Positions 51,710 through 60,884 are shown, counted from the first letter of the stretch. The stretch: 64,000 bases of DNA from Rhodospirillales bacterium (GCA_947473305.1 CANJCB010000006.1:1-64000), one strand, 5' to 3'. The notes: generated by a model from the sequence alone, not told the origin. Made by a program: numbers and translations.

Positions 51710-53415
51710 GCCGCTGGAGCCAATTCGAAAACCTTGTCGTGGAATTCCCGCAGGGTGGACCGGTGGCCGACGCTGACGAGGGTAGGATGCCAGGGCGCGT
51801 CGCGAAGGAGTTTATAGAGACGGGCCTCCGCCGGTTCATCCAAGGCCGAACTCGCCTCGTCGAGAAAAACGAGCGACGGCCGCAGCAGGAGCACGCGAGC
51901 GAAAGCGAGCCTCTGTTGCTCGCCGAGCGAAAGCCGCAAGGACCAGTTGTCCTCCGTGTCGAGCTCGCTCCCGATTGCTCCCATCCCCACGCTGTCCAAC
52001 GCCTCGGCAAGCTCGTGGTCCGCGACCGTATCGGCGGCGTTCGGATAAAGGATCGCGTTCCGCAGGGTGCCCAGGGGCAGATAGGGTTTCTGCGGCAGGA
52101 AGAGCGCCGTTCCCGATCCCAGTCGGATCCGCCCCTTGCCGAAAGGCCAGAGGCCCGAAACCGCGCGCAGGAATGTGCTCTTGCCCGATCCGGTCGGGCC
52201 TGAGATCAGCACTGCCGATTGTGGTTCGACATCGAGCGTAACATCCGAACGAAGTCTCGTCCCGTCAGGTAGGTCGAGCGCCAAGTTCTCGACCGAGAGG
52301 CCTTCACCCGATCGATCGATGTCGATGGCCTGCGGTTCCTCCGCACGGGTTGCGATTTCGCGCGCCCTCTCCTCGAAGGTCGTCAGGCGCTGAACTACCG
52401 ACTGAAACTCTGCGATCTCGGCGTAGTTGTTGACGATGAAGGATAGCGACGTTTGAAGCTGGTTGAAGGTATTCCCGATCTGAACCAAATCGCCCATCTG
52501 GATTTCCTTGGCGAAATAGCGGGGCGCTGCCACAAAATAGGGAAAGATGATCGCTATCTGGCCATAGCTGCTGCTGAACCAGTTGATCAGCTTCTGGCGC
52601 TTCATGATCCGCCAGAAATTCTCAAGCAACTGGCCGAAACGGGTGTCGAAGATCCCGTGCTCGCGCGCCTCGCCCCGATAAAAGGCGATGCTTTCGGTGT
52701 TCTCCCGCAGCCGCACCAGACTGAAGCGGAAATTCGCCTCAAAACGCTGCTGGGCGAAACTCAAGGGCACCAGGGGCCGGCCGATCTTCAGGGTGAGCCA
52801 GGTGCCGCCGACCGCATAGATCAGCGCCACCCAGACCATATAGCCGGGAATGGTGATCGACCCCAGGCTGCCCAAGGGAATGTCCAAGGATCCCGAGATC
52901 GTCCACAGCACAGTCAGAAACGAGAAAAAGGTGACGATCGCGCTCATGAAGCTGCTGGGGCCGACGCTGAGCGCCAGGGACTGCCGGGTGAAGCGCTCAA
53001 GATCGTCCGAGATACGCTGGTCGGGGTTGTCGGTCGCATTGGCGTCGAGTTGCATGCGGTAATAGGCGCGATGCGACAGCCAGGCGTCGAGATAACGCCG
53101 GGTGAGCCAACGCCGCCACCGGATCTGCAGCATCTGGGTGAGGTAGACCTGGTAGACTCCTACCCCGATATTGACGGCGGCGAGCCCGGAAAAGATTGCG
53201 ATCTGCTTCCAAAACTCGTGCTCGTCGAGGTTCTGCAGGGCGTCGTAGAATTCCTTGTACCAGGTGTTGAAGCGTACATTGAGCGCGACCGAGAGCAGGC
53301 TCAGAACGATCACCGCCGTGAGCAATCCCCGCGCGACCCAGCGTTCCTCCGACTTGAAATAGGGCCAGGCCAGCCGCCAGGCATCGCGCAGGAACCGCTG
53401 CTTTCCATCTGCCAT
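51706..53415 (-). CDS. SbmA/BacA-like ABC transporter, membrane and ATPase domains fused (copy 1)
   Basis: A 569-aa protein. The N-terminal 320 residues are an ABC_membrane_2 domain (start MADGKQRFLRDAWRLAWPYFKSEERW, with TQMLQIRWRRWLTRRYL and the conserved QRISDDLERFTRQSL). The C-terminal ATPase has Walker A GPTGSGKST, signature LSLGEQQRLAFARVLL (LSLGE replacing LSGGQ, as in this family) and Walker B LVFLDEASSALDE. Relatives import antimicrobial peptides or very-long-chain lipids and vitamin B12-like solutes. Its close paralogue lies upstream on the same strand, with 77 nt between them. Confidence 0.9.
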   Translation of the reverse strand: MADGKQRFLRDAWRLAWPYFKSEERWVARGLLTAVIVLSLLSVALNVRFNTWYKEFYDALQNLDEHEFWKQIAIFSGLAAVNIGVGVYQVYLTQMLQIRWRRWLTRRYLDAWLSHRAYYRMQLDANATDNPDQRISDDLERFTRQSLALSVGPSSFMSAIVTFFSFLTVLWTISGSLDIPLGSLGSITIPGYMVWVALIYAVGGTWLTLKIGRPLVPLSFAQQRFEANFRFSLVRLRENTESIAFYRGEAREHGIFDTRFGQLLENFWRIMKRQKLINWFSSSYGQIAIIFPYFVAAPRYFAKEIQMGDLVQIGNTFNQLQTSLSFIVNNYAEIAEFQSVVQRLTTFEERAREIATRAEEPQAIDIDRSGEGLSVENLALDLPDGTRLRSDVTLDVEPQSAVLISGPTGSGKSTFLRAVSGLWPFGKGRIRLGSGTALFLPQKPYLPLGTLRNAILYPNAADTVADHELAEALDSVGMGAIGSELDTEDNWSLRLSLGEQQRLAFARVLLLRPSLVFLDEASSALDEPAEARLYKLLRDAPWHPTLVSVGHRSTLREFHDKVFELAPAA

Positions 53416-53492
53416 ATCGATCGTCTCCGCTGTTCGCCGCCATCATATCGATAGGCGGCGGCGGACCCCAATCATCCATGGGGGGCGGGAAA

Positions 53493-55217
53493 CTATTCCG
53501 CGGCGGGGACGACGATATTCACGACCTCGTCGTGGAATTCGTTGAGGGTGGAGCGATGCCCGACGCTGATGATGGTCGGACGCCAACTCGCCTCGCGCAG
53601 GAGCTTATAAAGCGCCGCCTCGCTGGGCTCGTCGAGCGCCGAGGTTGCCTCGTCCAGGAAGACGACCGTGGGGCGGGTCAGGAGGATGCGTGCGAAGGCC
53701 ACGCGCTGCTGCTCGCCAAGCGACATCCGATGCGCCCAATGCTCGATCTCATCGAGCTTGTCCCCGAGCGAGGCCAATCCGACCTGCTTCAAGGCCTCGA
53801 CGATCTCTTCGTCCTCGACGTCGTTGGTTTCCCGGGGATAGAGGATCGCATTGCGCAAAGTGCCGAGCGGCAGATAGGGCTTTTGCGGGAGGAACAGCAC
53901 GACGCCTTGGCCGAGCCGCACCCGCCCCTGCCCATAGGGCCAGAGACCGGCGATCGCGCGCAGGATCGTGCTTTTGCCGGAGCCCGAGGGGCCGGAAATC
54001 AGCATGGCGGATTGCGGCACCACGTCCATGATGACGCCTTCCCGCAACGGTGCGCCGTCGGGGAGCGTGAGCGAGAGGTCCTTGACCGACAGCCCTTCGC
54101 CTTCCCGCTCCACCACGATGAGCTGCTGGCCGCGCGCCTGTTCGCCGAGTTCCTGCGCCTTCTCCTCGAAGGTGGCGAGCCGCTGAACCACGGACTGGAA
54201 CTCGGCGATGTCGGCATAGGCGCTGACAATGAAGGAGAGCGAGCTTTGCACCTGGCCGAAGGCGCTGGCGATCTGCATCAACTCGCCGAGCTGGATCTGC
54301 TTGTTGAAGAAGCGGGGGGCGGCGACCAGATAGGGAAAGACCACCGCGACTTGGCCATAGCCGTAGCCGAACCAGTTGATGATGCGCTGGCGTTGCATCA
54401 CCTGGCGGAAATTGATGAAGAGACGGGCGAAATGACGGCTGAAGGCGTCGCGCTCGCGCACTTCGCCGCCGTAAAAGGCGACGCTCTCGGTGTTCTCCCG
54501 GAGGCGCATGAGGCTGAAGCGGAAATCGGCCTCGTAGCGCTGCTGGTTGAAGTTGAGCGCCACCAGCGGCCGCCCGATGTTGAACACGATCCAGGTGCCG
54601 CAGATCGCGTAGATGATCGCGACCCAGACAAGATACCCCGGGATCGAAACCGAACCATAGCTGCCGAAAGGCACGACGAGACTTCCGGACAGGTTCCAGA
54701 GGATCGCGAGGAAGGAAACGAAGGTGACGACCGAGCTCATGATCCCGCTCAAGCCGACAGACAGGACCAGCGACTGGCGGGTGAAACGCTCCAAGTCCTC
54801 TGAAATACGCTGGTCGGGATTGTCGGCGGCCTCGCCGGCGAGCTGCATCCGGTAATAGGTGCGGTCGGTGAGCCAGACCCCGAGATAACGATTAGTGAGC
54901 CAACGCCGCCACCGGATCTGCAGCATCTGCGTCAGGTAGATCTGATAGACCGCCACCGCGATATAGACGGCGGCTAGTCCCGCGAAGATGCCGATCTGGC
55001 GAAAGAATTCGTCGCTGTCCAGGTTCTGGAGGGCGTTGTAGAAGTCCTTGTTCCAGATGTTGAAACGGACATTGAAGGCGACGGAGGCGAGGCTCAAGGA
55101 AACCACGCCCGCCAATAGCCCGCAGGCGATCCAGCGTTCCTCGGAAGCGAAATAGGGCCAGGCGAGCCGCCAGGCATCCCGCAAAAAATGTCGCTTCCGA
55201 TAGTGTGCGTCTGACAT
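53493..55217 (-). CDS. SbmA/BacA-like ABC transporter, membrane and ATPase domains fused (copy 2)
   Basis: A 574-aa paralogue of the gene at 51706, with the same order of domains and long identical stretches (RDAWRLAWPYF, YQIYLTQMLQIRWRRWLT, QRISEDLERFTRQSL, MSLGEQQRVAFARILL). Walker A is GPSGSGKST and Walker B VVFLDEATSALDE. Both copies are intact. As the upstream gene it is likely the first of a two-gene unit. Heterodimer formation by the two proteins is possible but unproved; substrates are unknown. Confidence 0.9.
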   Translation of the reverse strand: MSDAHYRKRHFLRDAWRLAWPYFASEERWIACGLLAGVVSLSLASVAFNVRFNIWNKDFYNALQNLDSDEFFRQIGIFAGLAAVYIAVAVYQIYLTQMLQIRWRRWLTNRYLGVWLTDRTYYRMQLAGEAADNPDQRISEDLERFTRQSLVLSVGLSGIMSSVVTFVSFLAILWNLSGSLVVPFGSYGSVSIPGYLVWVAIIYAICGTWIVFNIGRPLVALNFNQQRYEADFRFSLMRLRENTESVAFYGGEVRERDAFSRHFARLFINFRQVMQRQRIINWFGYGYGQVAVVFPYLVAAPRFFNKQIQLGELMQIASAFGQVQSSLSFIVSAYADIAEFQSVVQRLATFEEKAQELGEQARGQQLIVVEREGEGLSVKDLSLTLPDGAPLREGVIMDVVPQSAMLISGPSGSGKSTILRAIAGLWPYGQGRVRLGQGVVLFLPQKPYLPLGTLRNAILYPRETNDVEDEEIVEALKQVGLASLGDKLDEIEHWAHRMSLGEQQRVAFARILLTRPTVVFLDEATSALDEPSEAALYKLLREASWRPTIISVGHRSTLNEFHDEVVNIVVPAAE

Positions 55218-55287
55218 TCTGGGCTCTCTGGGTCGCCAATGGCGGCCGCTTAAAGGTTCCTGCGCAACTTGTTACGTTGATTGAGAT

Positions 55288-55737
55288 ATGTCGGACGCTC
55301 GGGAAATCCCGCTCTTGCTGGCGCGTGGCGTTTCACGCGCCTTCGCGCATCTTGGATATGCGACGCTGCTGGAGGTCTCGCTTGCCAACGGCCGGCGGGC
55401 GGATGTCATGGCGCTGGGACGTGTCGGAGAATTTGCCATTGTCGAGGTCAAATCTTCGATCGCCGACTTTCGTTCCGACCGTAAGTGGCCGGAGTATCGG
55501 GATTTTTGCGACCGGCTCTATTTCGCGGTGCCGGACGGCTTTCCGCATGAGCTGATCCCGGAAGATTGCGGGCTTATCGCCGCCGATCCCTTTGGCGCGG
55601 CGATCCTGCGCGAGGCGCCGTTGCTGCCCTTGAACGCCGCCCGGCGCAAGGCGGTGACGCTCCGCTTCGCCCAGGTCGCCGCGACGCGGCTCCGGCGGCT
55701 GACGGACCCGGTGGCCGAGGAGCCGAACCTTTACTGA
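55288..55737 (+). CDS. mmcB: MmcB-family DNA repair protein
   Basis: A 149-aa protein matching the alphaproteobacterial MmcB family, which has a PD-(D/E)xK nuclease-like core. The strand-acid arrangement is RRADVMALGRVGEFAIVEVKSS, followed by DFRSDRKWPEYRDFCDRLYFA and FPHELIPEDCGLIAADPFGA. In Caulobacter mmcB is involved in mitomycin C resistance with the ImuABC error-prone system. Transcribed divergently from the SbmA-like pair. No catalytic residue is obviously missing. Confidence 0.85.
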   Translation: MSDAREIPLLLARGVSRAFAHLGYATLLEVSLANGRRADVMALGRVGEFAIVEVKSSIADFRSDRKWPEYRDFCDRLYFAVPDGFPHELIPEDCGLIAADPFGAAILREAPLLPLNAARRKAVTLRFAQVAATRLRRLTDPVAEEPNLY

Positions 55738-55742
55738 CCAGA

Positions 55743-55766
55743 GCGTTTCCATCTTGATGGAAACGC
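55743..55766. terminator. Palindrome between convergent mmcB and hldE
   Basis: GCGTTTCCATC (55743-55753) and GATGGAAACGC (55756-55766) are perfect inverted repeats of 11 bp separated by two bases; in RNA a 10-bp stem with a CTTG loop would form. It starts 6 nt after the mmcB stop and lies before the hldE stop (55808) on the opposite strand. No T-tract, so it may be a bidirectional barrier or a dispersed palindromic repeat. Confidence 0.5.
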
Positions 55767-55807
55767 GACAAGCCCAGGCGGCGCCTGAGCGGCCGAAGGC
55801 CTATTAT

Positions 55808-57265
55808 CTAGCGCGCGAGCTTCGCGATCGTGGCCGTGGTGCTGTGACCCGGCAGGATGCTGGCGAGGACCACCTTGCCGCCCCAGCTTTCAACAAGATC
55901 GCCGCCCACGACCTGGTCGCGGCGATAGTCGGCGCCCTTGACCAGGACATCCGGCCGGATGAGGCCGATGAGGTCGAGGGGTGTATCTTCGTCGAAGACC
56001 ATGACGAGATCGACCGAGGCAAGAGAAGCGAGCACGGCCGCTCTCGCGGCCTCCGACTGCACCGGGCGGGTGGGTCCCTTGAGACGGGCCACCGACCCAT
56101 CGCTGTTGAGCCCGACGACCAGCCGGTCGCAGGCTTTCCGGGCTTCGGCAAGCAGCGAGACATGGCCGGGATGAAGCAGGTCGAAACAGCCGTTGGTGAA
56201 GCCGACCTTCAGCCCGTTGCGGCGCCACCGCGCGATCTGATCCAGTGCCGCCGGGCGGGCGGGCGCCTTGTCGTCGAGCGCGCCCTCGATGCCGGCGAGC
56301 GCCTGGCTCAGTTCTTCCCGGTAGACGACCGCCGTGCCGACCTTGCCGACGACGATCCCGGCCGCCAGGTTCGCGAGACGCGCCGCATCGCCCAGATCAG
56401 CACCCGCGCCTAGCGCGGTCGCAAGGGTCGCGATCACCGTGTCCCCCGCTCCGGAGACGTCATAGACCTCGCGCGCGGCGGCGAGCATGCGTCGGGGTTC
56501 GCCTTCGGCCTCGACCAGCATCATCCCGTCGCGGCCCAGGGAAACGAGAACCGCGCCGAATTCATGGGCGTCGATGAGCCCCCGCGCGGCGGCCACGACC
56601 TCCGCTTCCGTTGCGACGCTTGAGCCGGTAGCGATGGCAAGCTCGCGGCGATTGGGCTTCAGGACGCTCGCGCCGGCATAGCGGCTGTAGTCGGTCGATT
56701 TGGGATCGACGATCACCCGCGCCCCGGCATTCCTGGCCGCGGCGATAGCGGCGCCGGCGACACCGTCCGACAGCGCGCCCTTGGCGTAGTCGGAGACGAT
56801 GACGACCGGATAATCGCTCAGCGATTGGTTTACGAGTTGCAGCAGTTCGTCCCTGAGTTCCTTGCCGAGGGCGGTGACGCTTTCCCGGTCGGCGCGCAGG
56901 AGTTGCTGGGTTTCCGCCACATAGCGGGTCTTGACGGTTGTCACGCGGCCGCGCTCGACGAGCATATGGGCCTCGGAGCCTTCGAGCTCGCCGATGAGAT
57001 GGCTTACCTGACGACCCGCCCGGTCGTTGCCGACGACGGAAATGAAGGCCGCCTGTGCGCCGAGCGCATGGAGGTTTGCCAGTACATTGCCTGCCCCGCC
57101 GAGCCGGCTTACCTCGCGCTCGACCTGCAGCACGGGGATCGGCGCCTCGGGCGAAACCCGGTCGACCGAGCCATAGACATAATTGTCGAGCATCACGTCG
57201 CCGATGCAAAGCACGCGAGCCTGATGCAGGGTTTCGACGAGGGGGGCGAGGTCCGAATTGGCCAT
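55808..57265 (-). CDS. hldE: Bifunctional ADP-heptose synthase (kinase plus adenylyltransferase)
   Basis: A 485-aa enzyme of ADP-L-glycero-D-manno-heptose synthesis for lipopolysaccharide core. The N-terminal PfkB-type kinase (1-320) has VLCIGDVMLDNYVYG, GGAGNVLANLHALG and the GAGDTVIATLA signature. The C-terminal cytidylyltransferase-like domain (about 350-485) has FTNGCFDLLHPGHVSLL and ends SWGGKVVLASILPGHSTT. Both parts are intact. It is the last gene of the minus-strand run with the glycosyltransferase and the degenerate EAL protein, which fits envelope-glycan synthesis. Confidence 0.95.
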   Translation of the reverse strand: MANSDLAPLVETLHQARVLCIGDVMLDNYVYGSVDRVSPEAPIPVLQVEREVSRLGGAGNVLANLHALGAQAAFISVVGNDRAGRQVSHLIGELEGSEAHMLVERGRVTTVKTRYVAETQQLLRADRESVTALGKELRDELLQLVNQSLSDYPVVIVSDYAKGALSDGVAGAAIAAARNAGARVIVDPKSTDYSRYAGASVLKPNRRELAIATGSSVATEAEVVAAARGLIDAHEFGAVLVSLGRDGMMLVEAEGEPRRMLAAAREVYDVSGAGDTVIATLATALGAGADLGDAARLANLAAGIVVGKVGTAVVYREELSQALAGIEGALDDKAPARPAALDQIARWRRNGLKVGFTNGCFDLLHPGHVSLLAEARKACDRLVVGLNSDGSVARLKGPTRPVQSEAARAAVLASLASVDLVMVFDEDTPLDLIGLIRPDVLVKGADYRRDQVVGGDLVESWGGKVVLASILPGHSTTATIAKLAR

Positions 57266-57307
57266 GTCGCCTATTAGTGCGGTTTCACCCGACCTGGCAA
57301 GCGGAGA

Positions 57308-58645
57308 TCACCGCTCCCTGGGGGGCTCCCTGGGGGGCTCCCTGGGGGCAAGCGGAAAACGAGGGGCGAAGCGCGCGTAAAGGTCGGTTTCGAGCCGGCG
57401 GAGCACGCGCTCCTTTTCATAGTAATCGAGCGCCCATTGTCGCGCGGCGCGGCCATAGCGCAATTGATCGATCGGCGATGCGGCGAGCCGGACCACGGCG
57501 GCGGCTACGGCAGCACCCCCTTCCGGCGGAACCACTGTTCCCACCGGCTCGACGATCCGTCCGAGCGTGCTCCCCAACTGCGCGACTGCGATGATGGGAC
57601 GGCCACTGGCGAGCAGGGTGCCGAACTCCGCCGGCACCTCGGGTCCGGCGGCATCGCCTTGCGGCCAGACGAGGTGGACGTCGGCCAGATTCAGGACGTC
57701 GTTGAGGTTCGCGGCGTGGTGCAGCGGCAGAAACAGAAGACGGGGCGGACGCCCGGCCCGCTTGATCCGCTTCCAGGCTTTGTCGCTGCCGCAAAGCACG
57801 AAGGTGACGATGCCCCGTTCCGGCACGAGGGAGGCTGCTTCGAGGAGCGCGTCGACCGCCCGGTCTTCGCCGGAAGGTCCCATGCAGAGCGCCACGAAAT
57901 CGTCGGATCCGATATTGAGCAGGGCGCGCAGCGGGCTCGGGTCGCGCATCGGGAAAACCGCCCGGGTATCGACCCAATTCGGCAGCATCAGCTGTCGCGG
58001 CACAGGCACGCCCCGTTCCGCAAGCTGGTCCTGAAGATCCTCCGATGGGGCCGATACCATGTCGAAACGCCTGAAAAGAACGCGTTCCGCCTGCTGCGAA
58101 AATGGCGGTTGGTTGCGCGTCCCGTAGATATCGTCCTCGATTTCGGCATGAAGCGCGCCGGTCTCGAAGCGCTGAAGATGGAGCCAGGCGGGCGCCCCGG
58201 CTGCACGGGCAGCGAGAAGCGCGGCTGGCGCGGCCATCAGGGCCGGGGCCATCGAGAGCACGAGGTTCGGCTTGAAGGACAAGGTTTCGGCGATGAGCGC
58301 CGGCGCGCTGGTCAGGGCGAAGGAGGCCTGGTGGAGAAAGCGCGATATGCGCCGGGGCCGGCGCGGAAGAAATGTCGGGCAGCGAAGCACCGGCACGCCG
58401 CCGATGCTTTCCCGCCGCCAGCGCCAATTGCCGCGTCCGCCGGAGATTGCGCGCCAATCGGGTTGATAGGGCGGGGTGGAAATTGCCCGCACCTGATGGC
58501 CGCGTTTCAGGAACCAGCTTGCCAACTCGCCGCTGTAGCGTCCGGGGCCCATGGGTTCCGGTGCGAAATTCGAAGCATGCAGCAAGAGGCGCAGGGGCCG
58601 GTAATATCCCTGAAGCGGTAGAGAGGGGGAGGAAAACGGGACCAC
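57308..58645 (-). CDS. WcaI-like glycosyltransferase
   Basis: A 445-aa glycosyltransferase of the GT4 type resembling colanic acid enzyme WcaI. The N-terminus RLLLHASNFAPEPMGPGRYSGELASW is the donor-domain start typical of WcaI, and the second domain contains EVPAEFGTLLASGRPIIAVA near residue 345. GTG start, 7 nt after the stop of the upstream gene. The C-terminus consists of PREPPREPPRER, encoded by a 12-bp tandem repeat. Likely adds a sugar to an extracellular or LPS-linked polysaccharide; substrate unknown. Coupled to the EAL protein and hldE. Confidence 0.83.
   Translation of the reverse strand: MVPFSSPSLPLQGYYRPLRLLLHASNFAPEPMGPGRYSGELASWFLKRGHQVRAISTPPYQPDWRAISGGRGNWRWRRESIGGVPVLRCPTFLPRRPRRISRFLHQASFALTSAPALIAETLSFKPNLVLSMAPALMAAPAALLAARAAGAPAWLHLQRFETGALHAEIEDDIYGTRNQPPFSQQAERVLFRRFDMVSAPSEDLQDQLAERGVPVPRQLMLPNWVDTRAVFPMRDPSPLRALLNIGSDDFVALCMGPSGEDRAVDALLEAASLVPERGIVTFVLCGSDKAWKRIKRAGRPPRLLFLPLHHAANLNDVLNLADVHLVWPQGDAAGPEVPAEFGTLLASGRPIIAVAQLGSTLGRIVEPVGTVVPPEGGAAVAAAVVRLAASPIDQLRYGRAARQWALDYYEKERVLRRLETDLYARFAPRFPLAPREPPREPPRER
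57313..57348. repeat. Three exact 12-bp tandem repeats at the 3' end of the glycosyltransferase gene
   Basis: GCTCCCTGGGGG is repeated three times without a gap just inside the stop codon (57308-57310). On the coding strand it encodes a REPP unit in tandem. The unit length is a multiple of three, so repeat-number changes by slippage would keep the frame. Confidence 0.85.
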
Positions 58646-58652
58646 GCGGCCG

Positions 58653-59939
58653 CTAGCGCCGCGCGGTCAGGGTGCCCTGGAGGAGCGAGTTGCGCGGACG
58701 CTCGAAGGGCGTGCCGGAACTCAGGAGCCGGTCGATATAGCGGCCCTGGAAGAGGTTCACACCCATGGAAAGACCGTGATTGACGGCCTCCTCGGTGTCG
58801 CAGCGCGCCAGTATGGTGCGCGCCTTGCCGATCTTGTCGAGCGCCGCGCGGATCGCGCTCGCCCGTTCGGCGCGGGCCGGGTTGCCCATGTCCGGATGCC
58901 AGAAGATCTTGATGAGGTCGAGGCCCAGGCCCTCGCGGTCGATGAAGGGGATGGCGATATCGGTCACGCCGTCGAGACAGATGCGGTAGCCGCGTTCCTT
59001 GACGAAATCCCGGGCGAAGACATAAGCACCGAGGTCCGCGAAGATATCCGCCTTCTGAAGCTCGATGACGATGGTGCCCCGGGTTCCGGCCCGGAGGCTG
59101 GTATCGAAGGCCAGGAATTCCGGCGACAGCAGGGTCTGGATATTGAGATTGAGGCTGAAGGACGCGGAGATCGCCGTGTCGTCGTTCTTCTTCAGCATCG
59201 CCAGCATCCGCTTGTCGAGCGTCTGCGTCAGATAGAAGAAGAGCCATTTGTCGGCCGTCAGATCGTTGCGCGGCATGAGCGTGTCGCGCAGGTCCGGGAT
59301 CGAGATGTAGATCTCGCGGAAGATGGGCTTCGGCACTTCGCCGGGGCTGATCGCGCAGACCGCCTGGCGGCGCAGGAGATTGGAAAGATCGGCGCGCGAA
59401 ATCGAATCGACGAGGGCGCCCAGACCTTGGGGATCGAGGGGACGGCGATCCCCCACGGGCTGGCCGACGCCGGCCTGGGCCGATCCGGCGAGCGCCGCCA
59501 GCCGGCGGGATCGCTTCAGCTCTTCCTGAGCGTAACGATCGGCCTGCTGGATGAAGCTGTCGTAGGCACGTTCGAGGTCGAACCAGGTCGCGAAGCGGTC
59601 GAGGCTCGGGTCCTCGCTGTCGGCTGTCAGGGGATCTTCGCTGAAGAGGTAGCGCAGGCGCATGATCGCATCGTCGATCATCGCGATGCTGGCGCCCTTG
59701 CAGATGAACACGATGTCGTGATTGGTCAGCAGAAAGATCTGTCCGTCGAACTGCTTGACCAGATTCTCGAAAGTGTTGACCGCGACCCGGATGTGATGCT
59801 CACGCCGGTTGTTCGGGCTGAGGCGCGAGAGATGGATGATGATCCCGCGCCGTCCGGACGTATAGCGCTCCAGCCGCTGCGCATATTCCAGCAGCAGTTG
59901 TTCGGGGCTCGCGCTCTTTTCTTCGATCGAGTATTTCAC
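58653..59939 (-). CDS. Degenerate EAL-domain protein
   Basis: A 428-aa protein with no signal peptide or membrane segment. The N-terminal 150 residues are unassigned. The C-terminal half (about 200-428) follows the order of an EAL (cyclic-di-GMP phosphodiesterase) domain: NLNIQTLLSPEFLAFD, TIVIELQKADIF, GYRICLDGVTD and LDLIKIFWHP. The EAL signature itself and the DDFG-type metal site are replaced (for example LDGV where a metal-binding DDFG-like motif is expected), so catalysis is unlikely. The protein could bind cyclic-di-GMP or act as a scaffold. First gene of the unit with the glycosyltransferase and hldE. Confidence 0.7.
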   Translation of the reverse strand: MKYSIEEKSASPEQLLLEYAQRLERYTSGRRGIIIHLSRLSPNNRREHHIRVAVNTFENLVKQFDGQIFLLTNHDIVFICKGASIAMIDDAIMRLRYLFSEDPLTADSEDPSLDRFATWFDLERAYDSFIQQADRYAQEELKRSRRLAALAGSAQAGVGQPVGDRRPLDPQGLGALVDSISRADLSNLLRRQAVCAISPGEVPKPIFREIYISIPDLRDTLMPRNDLTADKWLFFYLTQTLDKRMLAMLKKNDDTAISASFSLNLNIQTLLSPEFLAFDTSLRAGTRGTIVIELQKADIFADLGAYVFARDFVKERGYRICLDGVTDIAIPFIDREGLGLDLIKIFWHPDMGNPARAERASAIRAALDKIGKARTILARCDTEEAVNHGLSMGVNLFQGRYIDRLLSSGTPFERPRNSLLQGTLTARR

Positions 59940-60122
59940 AGTTTACGTCGACCTCGCGCCACGCGCGTCATGCGCTGGACTGCCGAGCATTTCATAAGAA
60001 GCGTTACAAATCCCTTAAATACCGCGTCACGGGGCGCCTGCCAAGAGATTGTGATATTTTTAGGACTCGCGTGATCATTGGAAGAAGTGGTGCTCCGACC
60101 TTGCCGATACCATAGTTGAATT

Positions 60123-60884
60123 ATGCTGAAGCGATTTTTCGGCGCCGGTCGCAAACCCGCCGCTGCCCTCCCGAAAGCGCCCGAGAACAGCCGGATCTAT
60201 GCGGTTGGCGACATCCATGGCCGCCTCGATCTCCTGCGCCGCCTTCACGGATTGATCAGCGATGATGCGGCGCGCCATCCCGCGACCCGCCGGGTCGTCG
60301 TCTATCTGGGTGATTATGTCGATCGCGGCGAGGATTCCGCGGGGGTGATCGACCTGCTGCTCGGGGACCCGCTGCCCGGTTTCGAGAGCGTCTATCTTCT
60401 GGGCAACCACGAGGAGATGATGCTCGACTTCTTCGAGGATATTTCGATCGCGCGGAGCTGGATGACGAACGGTGGGGCCGATACGCTCATGAGCTACCGC
60501 GTCTCGCCGCCGATGATCTTCGCCGATGAAGCGGTGGTGACGCAGGTTCAACAGGATCTTGCGGGCCGGCTGCCCGAGCCGCATCGCGCCTTCCTGGAGG
60601 GGCTCTCGCTCAGTCATCAGGAGGGCGATTACTTCTTCGCCCATGCCGGGATCAGGCCCGGCGTTCCCCTGGAAAAGCAAGAGAAGCGGGACCTCATCTG
60701 GATCCGCAATCCCTTTCTGGAGTCCGAGCAGGCGCATGGGAAGGTGATCGTCCATGGCCATACGATCACCGACGAGCCGGACTTTCGCCGTAACCGCATC
60801 GGCATCGACACCGGCGCCTATGCCACCGGGCGGCTTACCTGCCTGCTCCTCGAGGGCTCCAACCGGGAGTTCCTGCAGACTTAA
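60123..60884 (+). CDS. PPP-type metallophosphoesterase (serine/threonine phosphatase-like)
   Basis: A 253-aa protein with the complete phosphoprotein-phosphatase motif set: GDIHGR, GDYVDRG, GNHEEM and VHGHT, with the metal ligands in place. No signal peptide. Substrate could be phosphoproteins, diadenosine tetraphosphate or other phosphoesters; nothing decides. It is divergent from the EAL-type gene and converges with regA, overlapping its stop by 4 nt. No Shine-Dalgarno is evident before the ATG. Confidence 0.88.
   Translation: MLKRFFGAGRKPAAALPKAPENSRIYAVGDIHGRLDLLRRLHGLISDDAARHPATRRVVVYLGDYVDRGEDSAGVIDLLLGDPLPGFESVYLLGNHEEMMLDFFEDISIARSWMTNGGADTLMSYRVSPPMIFADEAVVTQVQQDLAGRLPEPHRAFLEGLSLSHQEGDYFFAHAGIRPGVPLEKQEKRDLIWIRNPFLESEQAHGKVIVHGHTITDEPDFRRNRIGIDTGAYATGRLTCLLLEGSNREFLQT

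Noticed and set aside
57313-57348. 12-bp repeats considered as a CRISPR fragment
   Set aside because: There are no spacers; the units are directly adjacent and within a coding frame.
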